Source: Streptomyces flaveus (GTDB taxonomy: Bacteria > Actinomycetota > Actinomycetes > Streptomycetales > Streptomycetaceae). Taken from it: a stretch of 50,930 nucleotides of DNA. The DNA lies in contig NZ_BMPQ01000048.1 in NCBI RefSeq assembly GCF_014647675.1, positions 1 to 50,930 on the forward strand. Reading direction: 5' to 3'. The notes under the pieces were generated by a model. That model saw nothing but the letters and a program-made list of their open reading frames with translations. It did not search any database and had not been told where the DNA came from. The translations under genes and the position numbers were made by a program. How positions within the stretch are numbered: position 1 is the stretch's first letter; every line of letters starts with the position of its first letter. Shown here piece by piece: positions 8,503-17,022 of this stretch.

Positions 8503-9021
8503 ATGTCGTCGAAACGTACAGAGGTGCTGGTCAGGCCGGGAGTCGAGGCTGACCTCAAAGCCCTCACCGACCTTTACAACCACTACGTACGCGCGACGCC
8601 CATCACTTTCGATACCGCGGTCTTCACTCCGGAAGAACGCCGCTCTTGGCTGCTCTCCCACCCTGAAGACGGTCCGCACCGCCTGAAGGTTGCCGTAGAC
8701 GTGGACTCACAGGAGATTCTGGGTTACGCCACATCCAGCCTTTACAGGGTGAAGCCCGCCTACGGCACCTCCGTCGAGGTCACCATCTACCTCGCCCCCG
8801 ACGCGGGCGGACGCGGCATCGGCACGCTGCTGTACAAGTCCCTGTTCGAGGATCTGGCCTCTCAGGACCTGCACCGGGCGTACGCGGGAATCACCCAGCC
8901 GAACGAGGCGTCCGTACGACTCCACGAGCGCTTCGGCTTCCGGTACGTCGGCACGTATCGCGAGGTCGGGCGGAAGTTCGGACGGTACTGGGACGTGGCC
9001 TGGTACGAAAAAGAACTGTAG
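8503..9021 (+). CDS. GNAT N-acetyltransferase, phosphinothricin-acetyltransferase-like
   Basis: Cytosolic acetyl-CoA-dependent N-acetyltransferase, 172 residues. The order of features matches the Bar/Pat-like GNAT group: early NHYVRATPITFDT, central EVTIYLAPDAGGRGIGTLL with the acetyl-CoA binding loop, then AGITQPNEASVRLHERFGF and a C-terminal GRYWDVAWYEK. Substrates of this group include phosphinothricin and methionine derivatives; which one applies here is not visible. The ATG at 8503 is chosen because AAGGGAGG lies just upstream. It is divergent from hrdD and ends 27 bases from the convergent dioxygenase gene. Confidence 0.88.
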   Translation: MSSKRTEVLVRPGVEADLKALTDLYNHYVRATPITFDTAVFTPEERRSWLLSHPEDGPHRLKVAVDVDSQEILGYATSSLYRVKPAYGTSVEVTIYLAPDAGGRGIGTLLYKSLFEDLASQDLHRAYAGITQPNEASVRLHERFGFRYVGTYREVGRKFGRYWDVAWYEKEL

Positions 9022-9048
9022 GGGCTCTCCCCGTACCAGGAACAGCCC

Positions 9049-9855
9049 TCAGCCGAACTGCACCGACCGCTTGGCCATGCCCACCCAGAAGCCCTCGATG
9101 ACGGACTTCTGGTCCTTCAGCTCGCCCACCGCGTCCGCCGCACCCATCGTCACGAAGAGCGGGGCGAAGTGCTCGGTGCGGGGGTGGGCGAGGCGGCCCG
9201 CCGGGGACTTGCGCTCGAAGTCGAGCAGACCGTCGATGTCACCGGCCTGAAGGGCCCTGCGCCCCCAGTCGTCGAACTCGCTCGACCAGGAAGGGACTCC
9301 GCCGCCCGTGTGCCGCAGGGCCGCGAGGTTGTGCGTGAAGAAGCCGGAGCCGACGATCAGGACGCCCTCGTCGCGCAGCGGTGCCAGCTTGCGGCCGATG
9401 TCCATCAGGCGGACCGGGTCGAGCGTGGGCATCGAGATCTGGAGTACGGGGATGTCGGCGGCCGGGAACATCTCGACGAGCGGGACGTACGCCCCGTGGT
9501 CGAGGCCGCGGTCGGGGATGTCCTGCACCGGGATGCCGGGGGCACGCAGCAACTTGCGTACGGACTCGGCGAGTTCGGGGGCGCCGGGAGCCTCGTAGCG
9601 GACCCGGTAGTAGTGCTCGGGGAAGCCCCAGAAGTCGTAGACGAGCGGGACGGTCTCGACCGCGCCGAGGGCCAGCGGGGCCTCCTCCCAGTGGGCGGAG
9701 ACCATGAGGATCGCCTTGGGGCGCGGCAGGTCGGCCGACCAGGCTGCCAGTTCGCCGGGCCAGACGGGATCGTCGGCCAGCGGCGGGGCTCCGTGCGAGA
9801 GGTAGAGCGCGGGCATGCGCTCGGGGACGGCACGTTCCTCGGTGGCGGCAGACAT
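9049..9855 (-). CDS. DODA-type (LigB-like) extradiol ring-opening dioxygenase
   Basis: Non-haem-iron dioxygenase of the class III extradiol/4,5-DOPA dioxygenase family, about 268 residues. Metal-binding segments are visible: LYLSHGAPPL near the start, MVSAHWEEAP, DRGLDHGAYVPL with the characteristic HGAYVPL, and GVLIVGSGFFTHNL. The family opens catechol-type rings or detoxifies quinol compounds; the true substrate is unknown. The start at 9855 is favoured by a GGAGGGGAG ribosome site; in-frame starts exist at 9882 and 9906. It is divergent from a MarR regulator, an arrangement seen for quinone- or phenol-responsive systems, so MarR control is likely. Confidence 0.88.
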   Translation of the reverse strand: MSAATEERAVPERMPALYLSHGAPPLADDPVWPGELAAWSADLPRPKAILMVSAHWEEAPLALGAVETVPLVYDFWGFPEHYYRVRYEAPGAPELAESVRKLLRAPGIPVQDIPDRGLDHGAYVPLVEMFPAADIPVLQISMPTLDPVRLMDIGRKLAPLRDEGVLIVGSGFFTHNLAALRHTGGGVPSWSSEFDDWGRRALQAGDIDGLLDFERKSPAGRLAHPRTEHFAPLFVTMGAADAVGELKDQKSVIEGFWVGMAKRSVQFG

Positions 9856-9906
9856 GGCGGCGGCTCCCCTCCGGGATCTCATAGTTGATCTTGCTTTGAG
9901 TCTCAT

Positions 9907-9922
9907 ACTTGAATGCTCAACT
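9907..9922. promoter_or_regulatory. Candidate MarR operator
   Basis: TTGA (9909-9912) and TCAA (9917-9920) are inverted around ATGC inside ACTTGAATGCTCAACT. The site lies in the AT-rich divergent region between the dioxygenase and MarR genes. TTGA/TCAA half-sites are common in MarR operators. Assignment is by position and symmetry. Confidence 0.45.
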
Positions 9923-9987
9923 TATCTGAAAAGGACAATAGCTCTCTTTCGTTTAAAATTCAAGGAGAGGTCGTCTACAGTAGGTAC

Positions 9988-10491
9988 ATGGACACGGCAC
10001 ACACCGAAGAGCCGCGCTGGCTCAGCGAGGAGGAGCAGCGCGTCTGGCGTGCGTATGTGCACGCCACCGCACTCCTTGAGGACCATCTCGACCGTCAGCT
10101 CCAGCGCGACGCAAAGATGCCGCACATCTACTACGTTCTGCTCGCGTGTCTCAGTGAGGCACCGCACAGGCAGCTGCGGATGACCGAACTCGCGATGAAG
10201 ATGAAGATCACGCGGTCCCGGCTCTCCCATGCCGTTGCCCGGCTGGAGAAGAGCGGCTGGGTGCGGCGCGAGGACTGCCCCTCGGACAAGCGCGGACAGT
10301 TCGCGATCATCACGGACCAGGGCCTGAAGGTCCTGATGCAGGCCGCTCCGGGTCATGTCGACGCCGTCCGCCGGGCCGTCTTCAACCGGCTCTCCCCGGA
10401 CCAGCAGAAGGCCTTCGGCGAGGCCCTGCAGATCATCGCCGAAGGACTTCAGCCCAAGGACGCCGGCGCGGATCTGCCCTGGCTTCGTTGA
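9988..10491 (+). CDS. MarR-family regulator
   Basis: Cytosolic winged-helix dimeric repressor of 167 residues. The DNA-binding core is visible at about 60-110 (RMTELAMKMKITRSRLSHAVARLEKSGWVRRE), followed by the MarR wing DCPSDKRGQFAIITDQGLKVL and C-terminal dimer helices. The ATG at 9988 gives the usual family length. A clear AAGGAG lies 20 bases upstream, rather far, so a start upstream at 9913 cannot be excluded. Most likely it controls the divergent DODA dioxygenase and itself in response to a phenolic or quinone ligand. A perfect hairpin follows its stop. Confidence 0.88.
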   Translation: MDTAHTEEPRWLSEEEQRVWRAYVHATALLEDHLDRQLQRDAKMPHIYYVLLACLSEAPHRQLRMTELAMKMKITRSRLSHAVARLEKSGWVRREDCPSDKRGQFAIITDQGLKVLMQAAPGHVDAVRRAVFNRLSPDQQKAFGEALQIIAEGLQPKDAGADLPWLR

Positions 10492-10514
10492 GATCGCGTT
10501 CGTTCAAGGCATGA

Positions 10515-10553
10515 ATCTGCCCCGGCTCCACCGCTCATGGAGCCGGGGCAGAT
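10515..10553. terminator. Perfect 16-base stem terminator between convergent genes
   Basis: Arms ATCTGCCCCGGCTCCA (10515-10530) and its exact complement (10538-10553) enclose a 7-base loop. It lies 24 bases past the MarR stop and before the convergent DHA2 exporter's end, and the outer bases are A/T on both sides. It is likely bidirectional. Confidence 0.85.
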
Positions 10554-10629
10554 CCCGGATTCGTACGTACGAAGTCGTCCCCACCACTGCGTACGTACGA
10601 GGGTCAGTGGGTGACCCCGCGTCGTCCCG

Positions 10630-12171
10630 TCAGTGTGCGATCACCGGGACCGGCAGCTCGTCCTCGGCCTCGTCACCCGTGCCGGTGGCCGTCGCCGTCA
10701 TGTCGGGCTTGCCGGCGTTGACGAGGGTGCCGACGATGACCGCGGCGAGCACCAGCATCCCGACGGCGAACCAGATCGCGTTGGTGTAGCCGTGCACCTG
10801 GCCCTGAAGCTGGACCAGCTGCTGCTGGGAGCGGGAGGTCGCGGAGCCGATGTGGTCCGCGATGTAGGAGGTCGTGGCCGACGCGGCGATCGTGTTCAGC
10901 AGGGCCGTACCGATCGCACCGCCCACCTGCTGCGAGGTGTTGACCATCGCGGAGGCGACACCGGCGTCCCGGGGCTCGACGCCCAGGGTGGCCAGGGACA
11001 TGGCCGGCATGAACGCCGTACCCATGCCGAGACCGAGCAGGAGCATCGCCGGCAGGATGATCGAGGCGTACGACGAGCCGATCTCCAGCTGCGTCATCAG
11101 GAGCATGCCGACCGCGGCGACCAGGAAGCCCGGGCCCATCAGCAGCCGCGCGGGAACGCGGGTCATCAGACGCGTGCCGATCTGGGTCGAGCCGACCATC
11201 ATGCCGACGATCATCGGCATGAAGGCGAAGCCGGTGCTGATCGGCGAGTAGCCCTTCACGATCTGCAGGTAGTAGGTCAGGAACAGGAACGTGCCGAACA
11301 TCGCGATGATCGCGATACCGAGCGAGAGGTACACCCCGCCACGGTTGCGGTCGGTGATCACGCGCAGCGGCAGCAGCGGGGCCTTGACCCTGGCCTCGGT
11401 GACGACGAACGCGAGCAGCAGGACCGCGGACGCGACGAACATGCCGACGGTCACGGAGTCGCCCCAGCCGTCGGACTCGGCGCGGGTGAAGCCGTAGACC
11501 AGCGCGACCAGGCCCAGGGTGGACAGCAGCACGCCGGGGATGTCGAGCGGGTTGCGGTTGCGGCCGCCCTCCGGCTCACGGATGACGAAGTACGCGCCGA
11601 GCGCCGCGGCGATCGCGAACGGGATGTTGACGAAGAACGTCCAGCGCCAGTCCATGTACTCGGTCAGCACACCGCCGAGGATGAAGCCGACGGCGCCACC
11701 GCCACCGGCGATCGCACCGTAGATGCCGAAGGCCTTGGCGCGCTCCTTGGCGTCCGTGAACATCACGGCGAGCAGGGAGAGCGCGGCGGGCGCGAGCAGT
11801 GCGCCGAACACGCCCTGGAGGGCGCGGGCGCCGAACATCATGGCTTCGTTGGTGGCCGCGCCACCGAGCGCGGAGGCCGCGGCGAACCCGATCAGGCCGA
11901 CGACGAAGGCCCGCTTACGGCCCCACAGGTCGGCGATCCGGCCGCCGAAGAGGAGGAGACCGCCGAACGCGAGGGCGTAGGCCGTGACGACCCACTGCCG
12001 GTTGCCGTCCGAGATGCCCAGGTCCTGCTGGGCGGAGGGCAGGGCGATGTTCACGATGGTCGCGTCGAGCACGACCATCAGCTGGGCGAGCGCGATGAAG
12101 GTCAGCGCTTTCCAGCGGTTGGGATCGGAAGCCGGCGCCTTGGCGGCGGTGGCCTGGTCTGTTTCAGACAT
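10630..12171 (-). CDS. MFS drug exporter, DHA2 (EmrB/QacA) type
   Basis: Second 14-helix exporter in the window, about 513 residues. It shows WKALTFIALAQLMVVLDATIVNIALPSAQ in helix 1, GGRIADLWGRKRAF (motif A) and GAIAGGGGAVGFILGGVLTEY (motif C, antiporter). The ATG at 12171 is preferred over a GTG at 12183 because GGAG lies 11 bases before it. The substrate is unknown. A TetR gene lies immediately upstream on the same strand with a palindrome between them, so TetR control of export is likely. It is not closely similar in sequence to the exporter at 4402-5919. Confidence 0.9.
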   Translation of the reverse strand: MSETDQATAAKAPASDPNRWKALTFIALAQLMVVLDATIVNIALPSAQQDLGISDGNRQWVVTAYALAFGGLLLFGGRIADLWGRKRAFVVGLIGFAAASALGGAATNEAMMFGARALQGVFGALLAPAALSLLAVMFTDAKERAKAFGIYGAIAGGGGAVGFILGGVLTEYMDWRWTFFVNIPFAIAAALGAYFVIREPEGGRNRNPLDIPGVLLSTLGLVALVYGFTRAESDGWGDSVTVGMFVASAVLLLAFVVTEARVKAPLLPLRVITDRNRGGVYLSLGIAIIAMFGTFLFLTYYLQIVKGYSPISTGFAFMPMIVGMMVGSTQIGTRLMTRVPARLLMGPGFLVAAVGMLLMTQLEIGSSYASIILPAMLLLGLGMGTAFMPAMSLATLGVEPRDAGVASAMVNTSQQVGGAIGTALLNTIAASATTSYIADHIGSATSRSQQQLVQLQGQVHGYTNAIWFAVGMLVLAAVIVGTLVNAGKPDMTATATGTGDEAEDELPVPVIAH

Positions 12172-12319
12172 GGGGGTACCCACTCCGGGACTTCGTAGCG
12201 AAAAAGGATGAGGTAAAGGGACGACCCGTCGGTGACGTCTTCGTCGGTGACGGCCGGAAGTTTTGTGCGCGTTGCGTGTTGCGAGTGGTGACTGGCGCTG
12301 GGCGCCGAACTAATCGGTC

Positions 12320-12335
12320 ATGACTGATCGGTCAT
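12320..12335. promoter_or_regulatory. Candidate TetR operator upstream of the exporter
   Basis: ATGAC (12320-12324) and GTCAT (12331-12335) are inverted around TGATCG, giving a 16-base near-palindrome. It overlaps the end of the tetR gene and lies about 150 bases upstream of the exporter start. ATCGGTCATG also occurs twice as a direct repeat here. Spacing and symmetry suit a TetR dimer. Confidence 0.5.
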
Positions 12336-12976
12336 GCTTGCCGCAGGTCCTCCATGGTCGCGGCCGTGCCTGGCAGTTCGGAGTGGGCCGGTGCCCGCAG
12401 ACCGTCCAGGAACAGCTGCAGATGACGGTGTACGAAGAGGTCGAGGCTCAGGCATCCCGCGCCGGCTGGCGGCCGGGAGAGCTGGACCACGCTGATCATC
12501 ACGTCTCCGACACCCACGTCGGTGCGGAGCTGCCCGGCCTTCCGGGCGCGCTCCATGATCTCCTCGACCAGCTGCTCGATCCGCTCGCGCGCGGCGACCA
12601 GATCCGGGTGGTGCTTGTCGAACGTGCTGGAGACCATCGGGCAGAGCGCGCTGATCCGCTCGTCGGCGGAGGCGTGCACGAAGCGCGACAGGGCCTCGAA
12701 GGCGTCGCCGGTCTCGGCGAGCGCCCGTTCGGCCTGCTCGGACGTGCGGTCCAAGACCGAGCAGACGACCTCCCGCACCAGGGCGTCGCGGTCCGGGAAG
12801 TTGCGATACACCGTGGCGTTGCCGACGCCGGCCCGGCGGGCGATCTCGTCGAGCGGCACATCGGCCCCGAACTCGACGAACATCTCGCGGGCGGCGGTGA
12901 CGATCCGCTCCCGGTTGCGCAGGGCGTCGGCGCGCGGCCGGGGCGCCTTGTGCTGTACGGGGGCGGCGGTGGTCAC
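12332..12976 (-). CDS. TetR/AcrR-family regulator
   Basis: Cytosolic dimeric repressor of about 214 residues. The N-terminal helix-turn-helix is clear (RERIVTAAREMFVEFGADVP then LDEIARRAGVGNATVYRNFP). An all-helical ligand domain follows, with a C-terminal tail carrying the HRHLQLFLDGLRA segment seen in TetR proteins beside DHA2 exporters. A GTG at 12976 is chosen because GAGGAG lies 6 bases upstream; an in-frame start at 13039 would add 21 unlikely residues. It is upstream of and co-directional with the exporter, its probable target. Confidence 0.88.
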   Translation of the reverse strand: MTTAAPVQHKAPRPRADALRNRERIVTAAREMFVEFGADVPLDEIARRAGVGNATVYRNFPDRDALVREVVCSVLDRTSEQAERALAETGDAFEALSRFVHASADERISALCPMVSSTFDKHHPDLVAARERIEQLVEEIMERARKAGQLRTDVGVGDVMISVVQLSRPPAGAGCLSLDLFVHRHLQLFLDGLRAPAHSELPGTAATMEDLRQA

Positions 12977-13242
12977 GGCGTACTCCTCGGGAGTTGCTGT
13001 GCGATCCGGGGACTTGCTCCCCGTTTCGCTCGGACACATGGCTAAACGGGGAAACGATCCCCGGTTATTTCCCGCCCTTCCCTTTTCTTTCTGTGACCCG
13101 AGTCACATCGCCCACCGCGCCTCTCCGGACGGCCTCCCACGATCGGTCTCCTCCAGCGCGCGCCCCCTCAGCGGGCGACACAGGGTGATCGGACAGGGTG
13201 CAGCCAGACACGGCCGGCTGCCTGGAGCGAAAGGCCCCCTGC

Positions 13243-14523
13243 ATGCAGCCCACCAGCCGTCGGATACGCCCGCGCAGCCGCGGCGTCGCCCTCGCCTCGG
13301 TGACGCTGCTGACGCTGGTGGTCAGCACCTCGGCGGGAAACGGACGGCTGCCGGCCGGTTCGGCGACGGCGGCGGGACCGAGAACGACGGCACGCCCGGC
13401 GGCGCTCGGCCCCTGCATGATCAGCGGCTCGGTGGACGTACAGCTGTCGGAGGGCATCCCGACCCCGCCCGGCTACGCCCGCTCCACCGGCACCGTCCGG
13501 GCCCTGAACCTCATGGTCGACTTCTCCGACGCGCCCGGCCGGGGCAGCGCGCTCGACCGCTACCGGGAGTTCTTCCCGCAGACCACCCGCTGGTTCCGCA
13601 CCAGTTCGTACGGCCGTCTCGTCTATCGCCCCGAGGCCCCCGTCGGCCGCTGGCTGCGGATGCCCAAGCCCTTCAAGGAGTACGGGCTGGAACGCGGCGC
13701 CCCCTTCGATCCCGCGTACCGGGGGCTGGTCGAGGATCTCGTGGCCGTGGCCGACCCGAAGGTGGACTTCAAGGCGTACGACCTCCTGAACGTCCTGGTC
13801 ACCCCGAACGCGGGCCCCTCCGCCTTGGACACCGTCCTGTCGGTGACCTTCTCGGGCAACGCGGAGGCGCCGGTCGCCGACGGCACGCCCCTCGCCAACG
13901 CGTCCTTCATCTACAGCCGCCAGGACGACGGCTCCGGCTCGTACGCCAAGACCGGCTATCGCGTACTCCCCCACGAGAACAGCCATGTCTTCGGCCTGCC
14001 CGACCTCTACACCCAGGACGGGGGCGGCGCGGTCGGGCACTGGGACATCATGAGCGAGGACTGGGGGGCCGGTAACGATCTGCTGGGCTGGCACAAGTGG
14101 AAGCTCGGCTGGCTCGACAACGACCAGGTCGCCTGCGTGGCCGCGCCCGGCACGACCGAGCACGTCCTGACCCCGCTGCCGGAACGCGGCGGCGCCAAGC
14201 TGGTCTTCGTGCCGGTCGACGCGAAGCGGGGGTACGCGGTCGAGTTCCGTACCCCCGGGGGCAATGACGAGGAGGTCTGCAAGCCGGGCGTACTCGTCTA
14301 CAAGGTGAACGCGGACGTCGACACCGGGCGCGGCCCCATCCACGTGGTCGACTCCACCAAGGACAGCGGAGGGTGCACGCGCAGCCCGAACGTGCATGCC
14401 GAGTTGTCGGACGCGGCATTCGGGCCGGGGCGGCAGTTCAAGGACGTGCGGGCGGGGATCCGGATCCGGGTCGGGGAGATGGACGGGGACGGGAATCAGC
14501 GAGTGCGCGTCACGCGCCGGTGA
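13243..14523 (+). CDS. Secreted M6-like zinc metalloprotease
   Basis: Probable exported protease of 426 residues. The N terminus has an arginine-rich segment and hydrophobic core (GVALASVTLLTLVVSTSA), so a Sec signal peptide is likely. The zinc site is HENSHVFGLPD (His244, Glu245, His248, Asp254), matching HExxHxxGxxD. It is followed by GHWDIMSEDWGAG, like the methionine-turn region of M6/immune-inhibitor-A-type proteases. The early segment RALNLMVDFSD is also typical of M6 domains. The ATG at 13243 has a GAAAGG ribosome site. Substrate and role (nutrition or processing) are not visible. Confidence 0.85.
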   Translation: MQPTSRRIRPRSRGVALASVTLLTLVVSTSAGNGRLPAGSATAAGPRTTARPAALGPCMISGSVDVQLSEGIPTPPGYARSTGTVRALNLMVDFSDAPGRGSALDRYREFFPQTTRWFRTSSYGRLVYRPEAPVGRWLRMPKPFKEYGLERGAPFDPAYRGLVEDLVAVADPKVDFKAYDLLNVLVTPNAGPSALDTVLSVTFSGNAEAPVADGTPLANASFIYSRQDDGSGSYAKTGYRVLPHENSHVFGLPDLYTQDGGGAVGHWDIMSEDWGAGNDLLGWHKWKLGWLDNDQVACVAAPGTTEHVLTPLPERGGAKLVFVPVDAKRGYAVEFRTPGGNDEEVCKPGVLVYKVNADVDTGRGPIHVVDSTKDSGGCTRSPNVHAELSDAAFGPGRQFKDVRAGIRIRVGEMDGDGNQRVRVTRR

Positions 14524-14633
14524 CGGGTGTACGGCGCGCGGCGGGGAGGTGGTGCGGCTCCGGTTGGGATGGGGGCGGGTGGTCGGCGGTGGTTACGGTG
14601 GTCCGGACACCGTCACGGAGAACCCGAGAACCC

Positions 14634-16421
14634 ATGCCATCGACAGACCTCACGCCGGCGCCCGGCAGCCCCGACGCCGCCGAGCCCGTGCCCGCGGAAG
14701 CCGTCGCCCCGCTGATGCGCGGGATCGCCGTGCTGCGCCGGCTCACCGAGGCGGGCGGGACGTCGAGTCTCAGTGGCCTGGAGCGGTCCACGGGCCTTGC
14801 CAGGTCCACCGTCGACCGGATCGCGGCGACGCTGGAGCGCATGGGGTACGTACGCCTCGACGGTCGGGACACCGTGCTCGCGCCGCGGCTGATGGAGCTG
14901 GGCAACGCGTATCTGGCCGCGCTGCGGCTGCCCCGGCTGCTGGACGCGCGGGCCGACGCGCTGGCGGACGAGCTGGACGAGTCGGTGTCGCTGGCGGTCG
15001 CCGACCGGGACGGGATCCGGTTCATCCACCAGGCGACCCGGCGGCGCGCGATGTCGCTGAGCTTCCGGATCGGCGATCTGCTGCCGGCCGAACGCACCGC
15101 GCCGGGCCCGCTGTTCGCCACGGAGTGGGCTCCCGAGGACTGGGCGCGGTGGCGCGAGCGGCGGGCGGCGGATCCCGAGGACCGGGGTTTTCCGGCGTTG
15201 CCGCCGCGCGCTGTGTCTTCCCGGGGGGCGGCCCTCGCGCCCCCGGGAAGACAAGCGGGTCCGGCGGCCTGGCCGGAGAGGCCTCGCGAGGTGGATGCCG
15301 GTGAACACCCCCTGGGGGATGAGGACTTCGAGCGGCGGGTGGCCGAGGCGCGTACGCGGGGTTGGGCCCTCGACGACCAGTTGATCGAGCCGGGTCTGGT
15401 CGCCCTCTCCATGCCCGTGCGCGGCGTGCATGGTCAGGGCGGTGGGCGTATCGCGTGTGTGGTGAGCGTGGTGAGTCACACCAGCCGGCACACCGCGGAC
15501 TCGCTGCGAGCGACACTGCTGCCTCGGCTGCGGGAGACGGTGCGGTCCATGGAACGGGATCTGCGGGCGGCCCCGGCCGTTCCTCCCGCCGTTTCTCCGG
15601 CCGCTCCGTCGGGCCTCGCGGTCTGGACGGGGGCGTCGAAGCAGGAGCTGGGCCGGGAGTTCGTCGAGTCGCTGGCGCGCGGGCTGACCGTGCTGACGTC
15701 GTTCGGCGAGGGGCGGGCCGAGCTGACGCTCACGGAGGTCGCGCGGGCCACGGGGCTCGCGCGCGCGACGGCTCGCCGGGCACTGATCACCCTGGAGCAC
15801 TTGGGGTACGTCACCTCGCACGGCCGGACGTACGCGCTGACGCCCCGTGTCCTGGGCCTCGGTTTTCCGCCGCTGTCCCGCACGACGCTCCCGCAGATCG
15901 CGGCACCGCACCTGGCCGGACTGGCGGGCCGGCTCCACGACTCGGCGTCCCTGGCGGTCCTGGCGGGCGACGAGATCCAGTACACGGCGCGCGTCGCCAC
16001 CAGCCGCATCATGAGCGCCAACATCACGATCGGCACACGTCTGCCCGCGTACGCGACGTCCCTGGGCCGCGTCATGCTCGCGGACCTGTCCCCCGCCGAA
16101 CGCCCCACGCCCACCGTGCCCGCCCTGACCCCGCGCACGCTCACGGACCCCTCCTCGCTGACGGCTGTACTGGACCGCGTACGAGAGGACGGCTACGCCC
16201 TGGTCGACGAGGAACTGGAGGAGGGCCTGCGCTCCGTCGCGGTCCCGGTCCGCGACCGCACGGGCAAGGTGGTGGCGGCGGTGAACGTCGCCATGCACAG
16301 CTCACGACGCACGCCGGAGCAGTGCGTCGCGGAGGTGCTGCCTCAGCTGCGTACGACGGTGGACGCGATCGAGGCGGACTTGCGGGTGGTGGGGCGGTTC
16401 ACGCGCGTGCCGGCGTCCTGA
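14634..16421 (+). CDS. Tandem fusion of two IclR-family regulators
   Basis: A 595-residue protein with two complete IclR units in one chain. Unit 1 (about 25-310) has the winged helix LMRGIAVLRRLTEAGGTSSL and RSTVDRIAATLERMGYVRLD. Unit 2 (about 340-590) has ARGLTVLTSFGEGRAELTLT, TARRALITLEHLGYVT, and an effector domain with GTRLPAYATSLGRVMLA and SVAVPVRDRTGKVVAAVNVA. Unit 2 resembles PcaR/PobR-type regulators of aromatic catabolism. Unit 1's effector domain carries a Pro/Ala/Arg-rich insert at about 195-230, encoded by a perfect hairpin. Unit 1 may therefore have lost ligand sensing. No target is evident next to it. Confidence 0.87.
   Translation: MPSTDLTPAPGSPDAAEPVPAEAVAPLMRGIAVLRRLTEAGGTSSLSGLERSTGLARSTVDRIAATLERMGYVRLDGRDTVLAPRLMELGNAYLAALRLPRLLDARADALADELDESVSLAVADRDGIRFIHQATRRRAMSLSFRIGDLLPAERTAPGPLFATEWAPEDWARWRERRAADPEDRGFPALPPRAVSSRGAALAPPGRQAGPAAWPERPREVDAGEHPLGDEDFERRVAEARTRGWALDDQLIEPGLVALSMPVRGVHGQGGGRIACVVSVVSHTSRHTADSLRATLLPRLRETVRSMERDLRAAPAVPPAVSPAAPSGLAVWTGASKQELGREFVESLARGLTVLTSFGEGRAELTLTEVARATGLARATARRALITLEHLGYVTSHGRTYALTPRVLGLGFPPLSRTTLPQIAAPHLAGLAGRLHDSASLAVLAGDEIQYTARVATSRIMSANITIGTRLPAYATSLGRVMLADLSPAERPTPTVPALTPRTLTDPSSLTAVLDRVREDGYALVDEELEEGLRSVAVPVRDRTGKVVAAVNVAMHSSRRTPEQCVAEVLPQLRTTVDAIEADLRVVGRFTRVPAS
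15214..15253. repeat. Perfect hairpin inside the tandem IclR gene
   Basis: TGTCTTCCCGGGGG (15214-15227) and its exact complement (15240-15253) form a 14-base stem with a 12-base loop inside the coding frame. They encode a low-complexity insert not expected in IclR effector domains. It may be a small inserted repeat element that kept the frame. Confidence 0.6.
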
Positions 16422-16601
16422 CGTTCCGCGGCGTTGTACAGGGCCTTCGGGCGGCACCGTTCCGGTGGCGCCGGGCGGCACGGTGGTGTTGATGTGGGTG
16501 AGGTGCAGTACCGCCCGCAACGTCTCCGGGCTCATCGTGAGACGCCCGGCCGACACCGGCATCAAGTGACAGCTGCGGCATCCATCAAAGGGCTGATCCA
16601 C
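16422..16601. other. Gap after the IclR gene
   Basis: No convincing gene. On the minus strand a stretch starting MPVSAGRLTMSPETLRAV (ATG near 16565) has coding-like third positions for about 40 codons, then runs into the end of the IclR gene without a stop. It may be a remnant, but I recognise no family. Confidence 0.3.
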
Positions 16602-16873
16602 GTGCCGAACGCAGACGAGGCCGACGAGAAGCCGCTGGGCTCCAGGGCGCCGGAGTTCATCTGGCGCTCTGGGCCACCGAGTTCACCTGGGCGCAGCGGG
16701 TGCTCCGCTGGACCAAGCGCAAGGTCACCGAGGCCGCCCAGCGCACACTGGACCCGCGCGTCCGCCGCCGGAACATCGCCCTGACCACGGTCGTCGCCGC
16801 AGTCCGCGCCGTGCTTTTGTCGGTGTACGTGCGGAGGTACGGCTTCGTCATGCCTTGGGGCATCAAGCGCTGA
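16602..16873 (+). pseudogene. Small hypothetical gene broken by a frameshift
   Basis: Two coding-like stretches abut in different frames. From a GTG at 16602 (AAAGGG upstream) the first reads VPNADEADEKPLGSRAPEF. From about 16657 the second frame reads HLALWATEFTWAQRVL and continues to RRYGFVMPWGIKR and a TGA at 16871-16873. Both have strong G/C third positions. One missing base near 16657 would rejoin them into about 90 residues with a basic region and one hydrophobic helix (ALTTVVAAVRAVLLSVYV). I do not recognise the family. It may be a true pseudogene or a sequencing error. Confidence 0.5.
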
Positions 16874-17022
16874 GCTGTTCCCGTTTGCGGGCGAACGGGA
16901 GGTCGGCGTGTACGTGACGTAGGCCCGGCGGATACCACGCGCCATCTGCAGCAGGAACTGAACGCCGACACGCTCCGAGTACGGCGGGGCCTCGGCCGGT
17001 TTCCGGCGAGGGCTCTGTTGCC

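Noticed and set aside
12976..13039. Longer N terminus for the TetR regulator
   Set aside because: Adds residues not typical of the family; the internal GTG has a far better ribosome site.
16302..16559. Possible small minus-strand gene at the end of the IclR gene
   Set aside because: The first 40 codons look coding, but it overlaps the IclR gene end, has no recognised family and no clear ribosome site.
16874..17022. Possible small gene between the frameshifted gene and fxsA
   Set aside because: Short Arg-rich readings with weak third-position bias and no start with a ribosome site.
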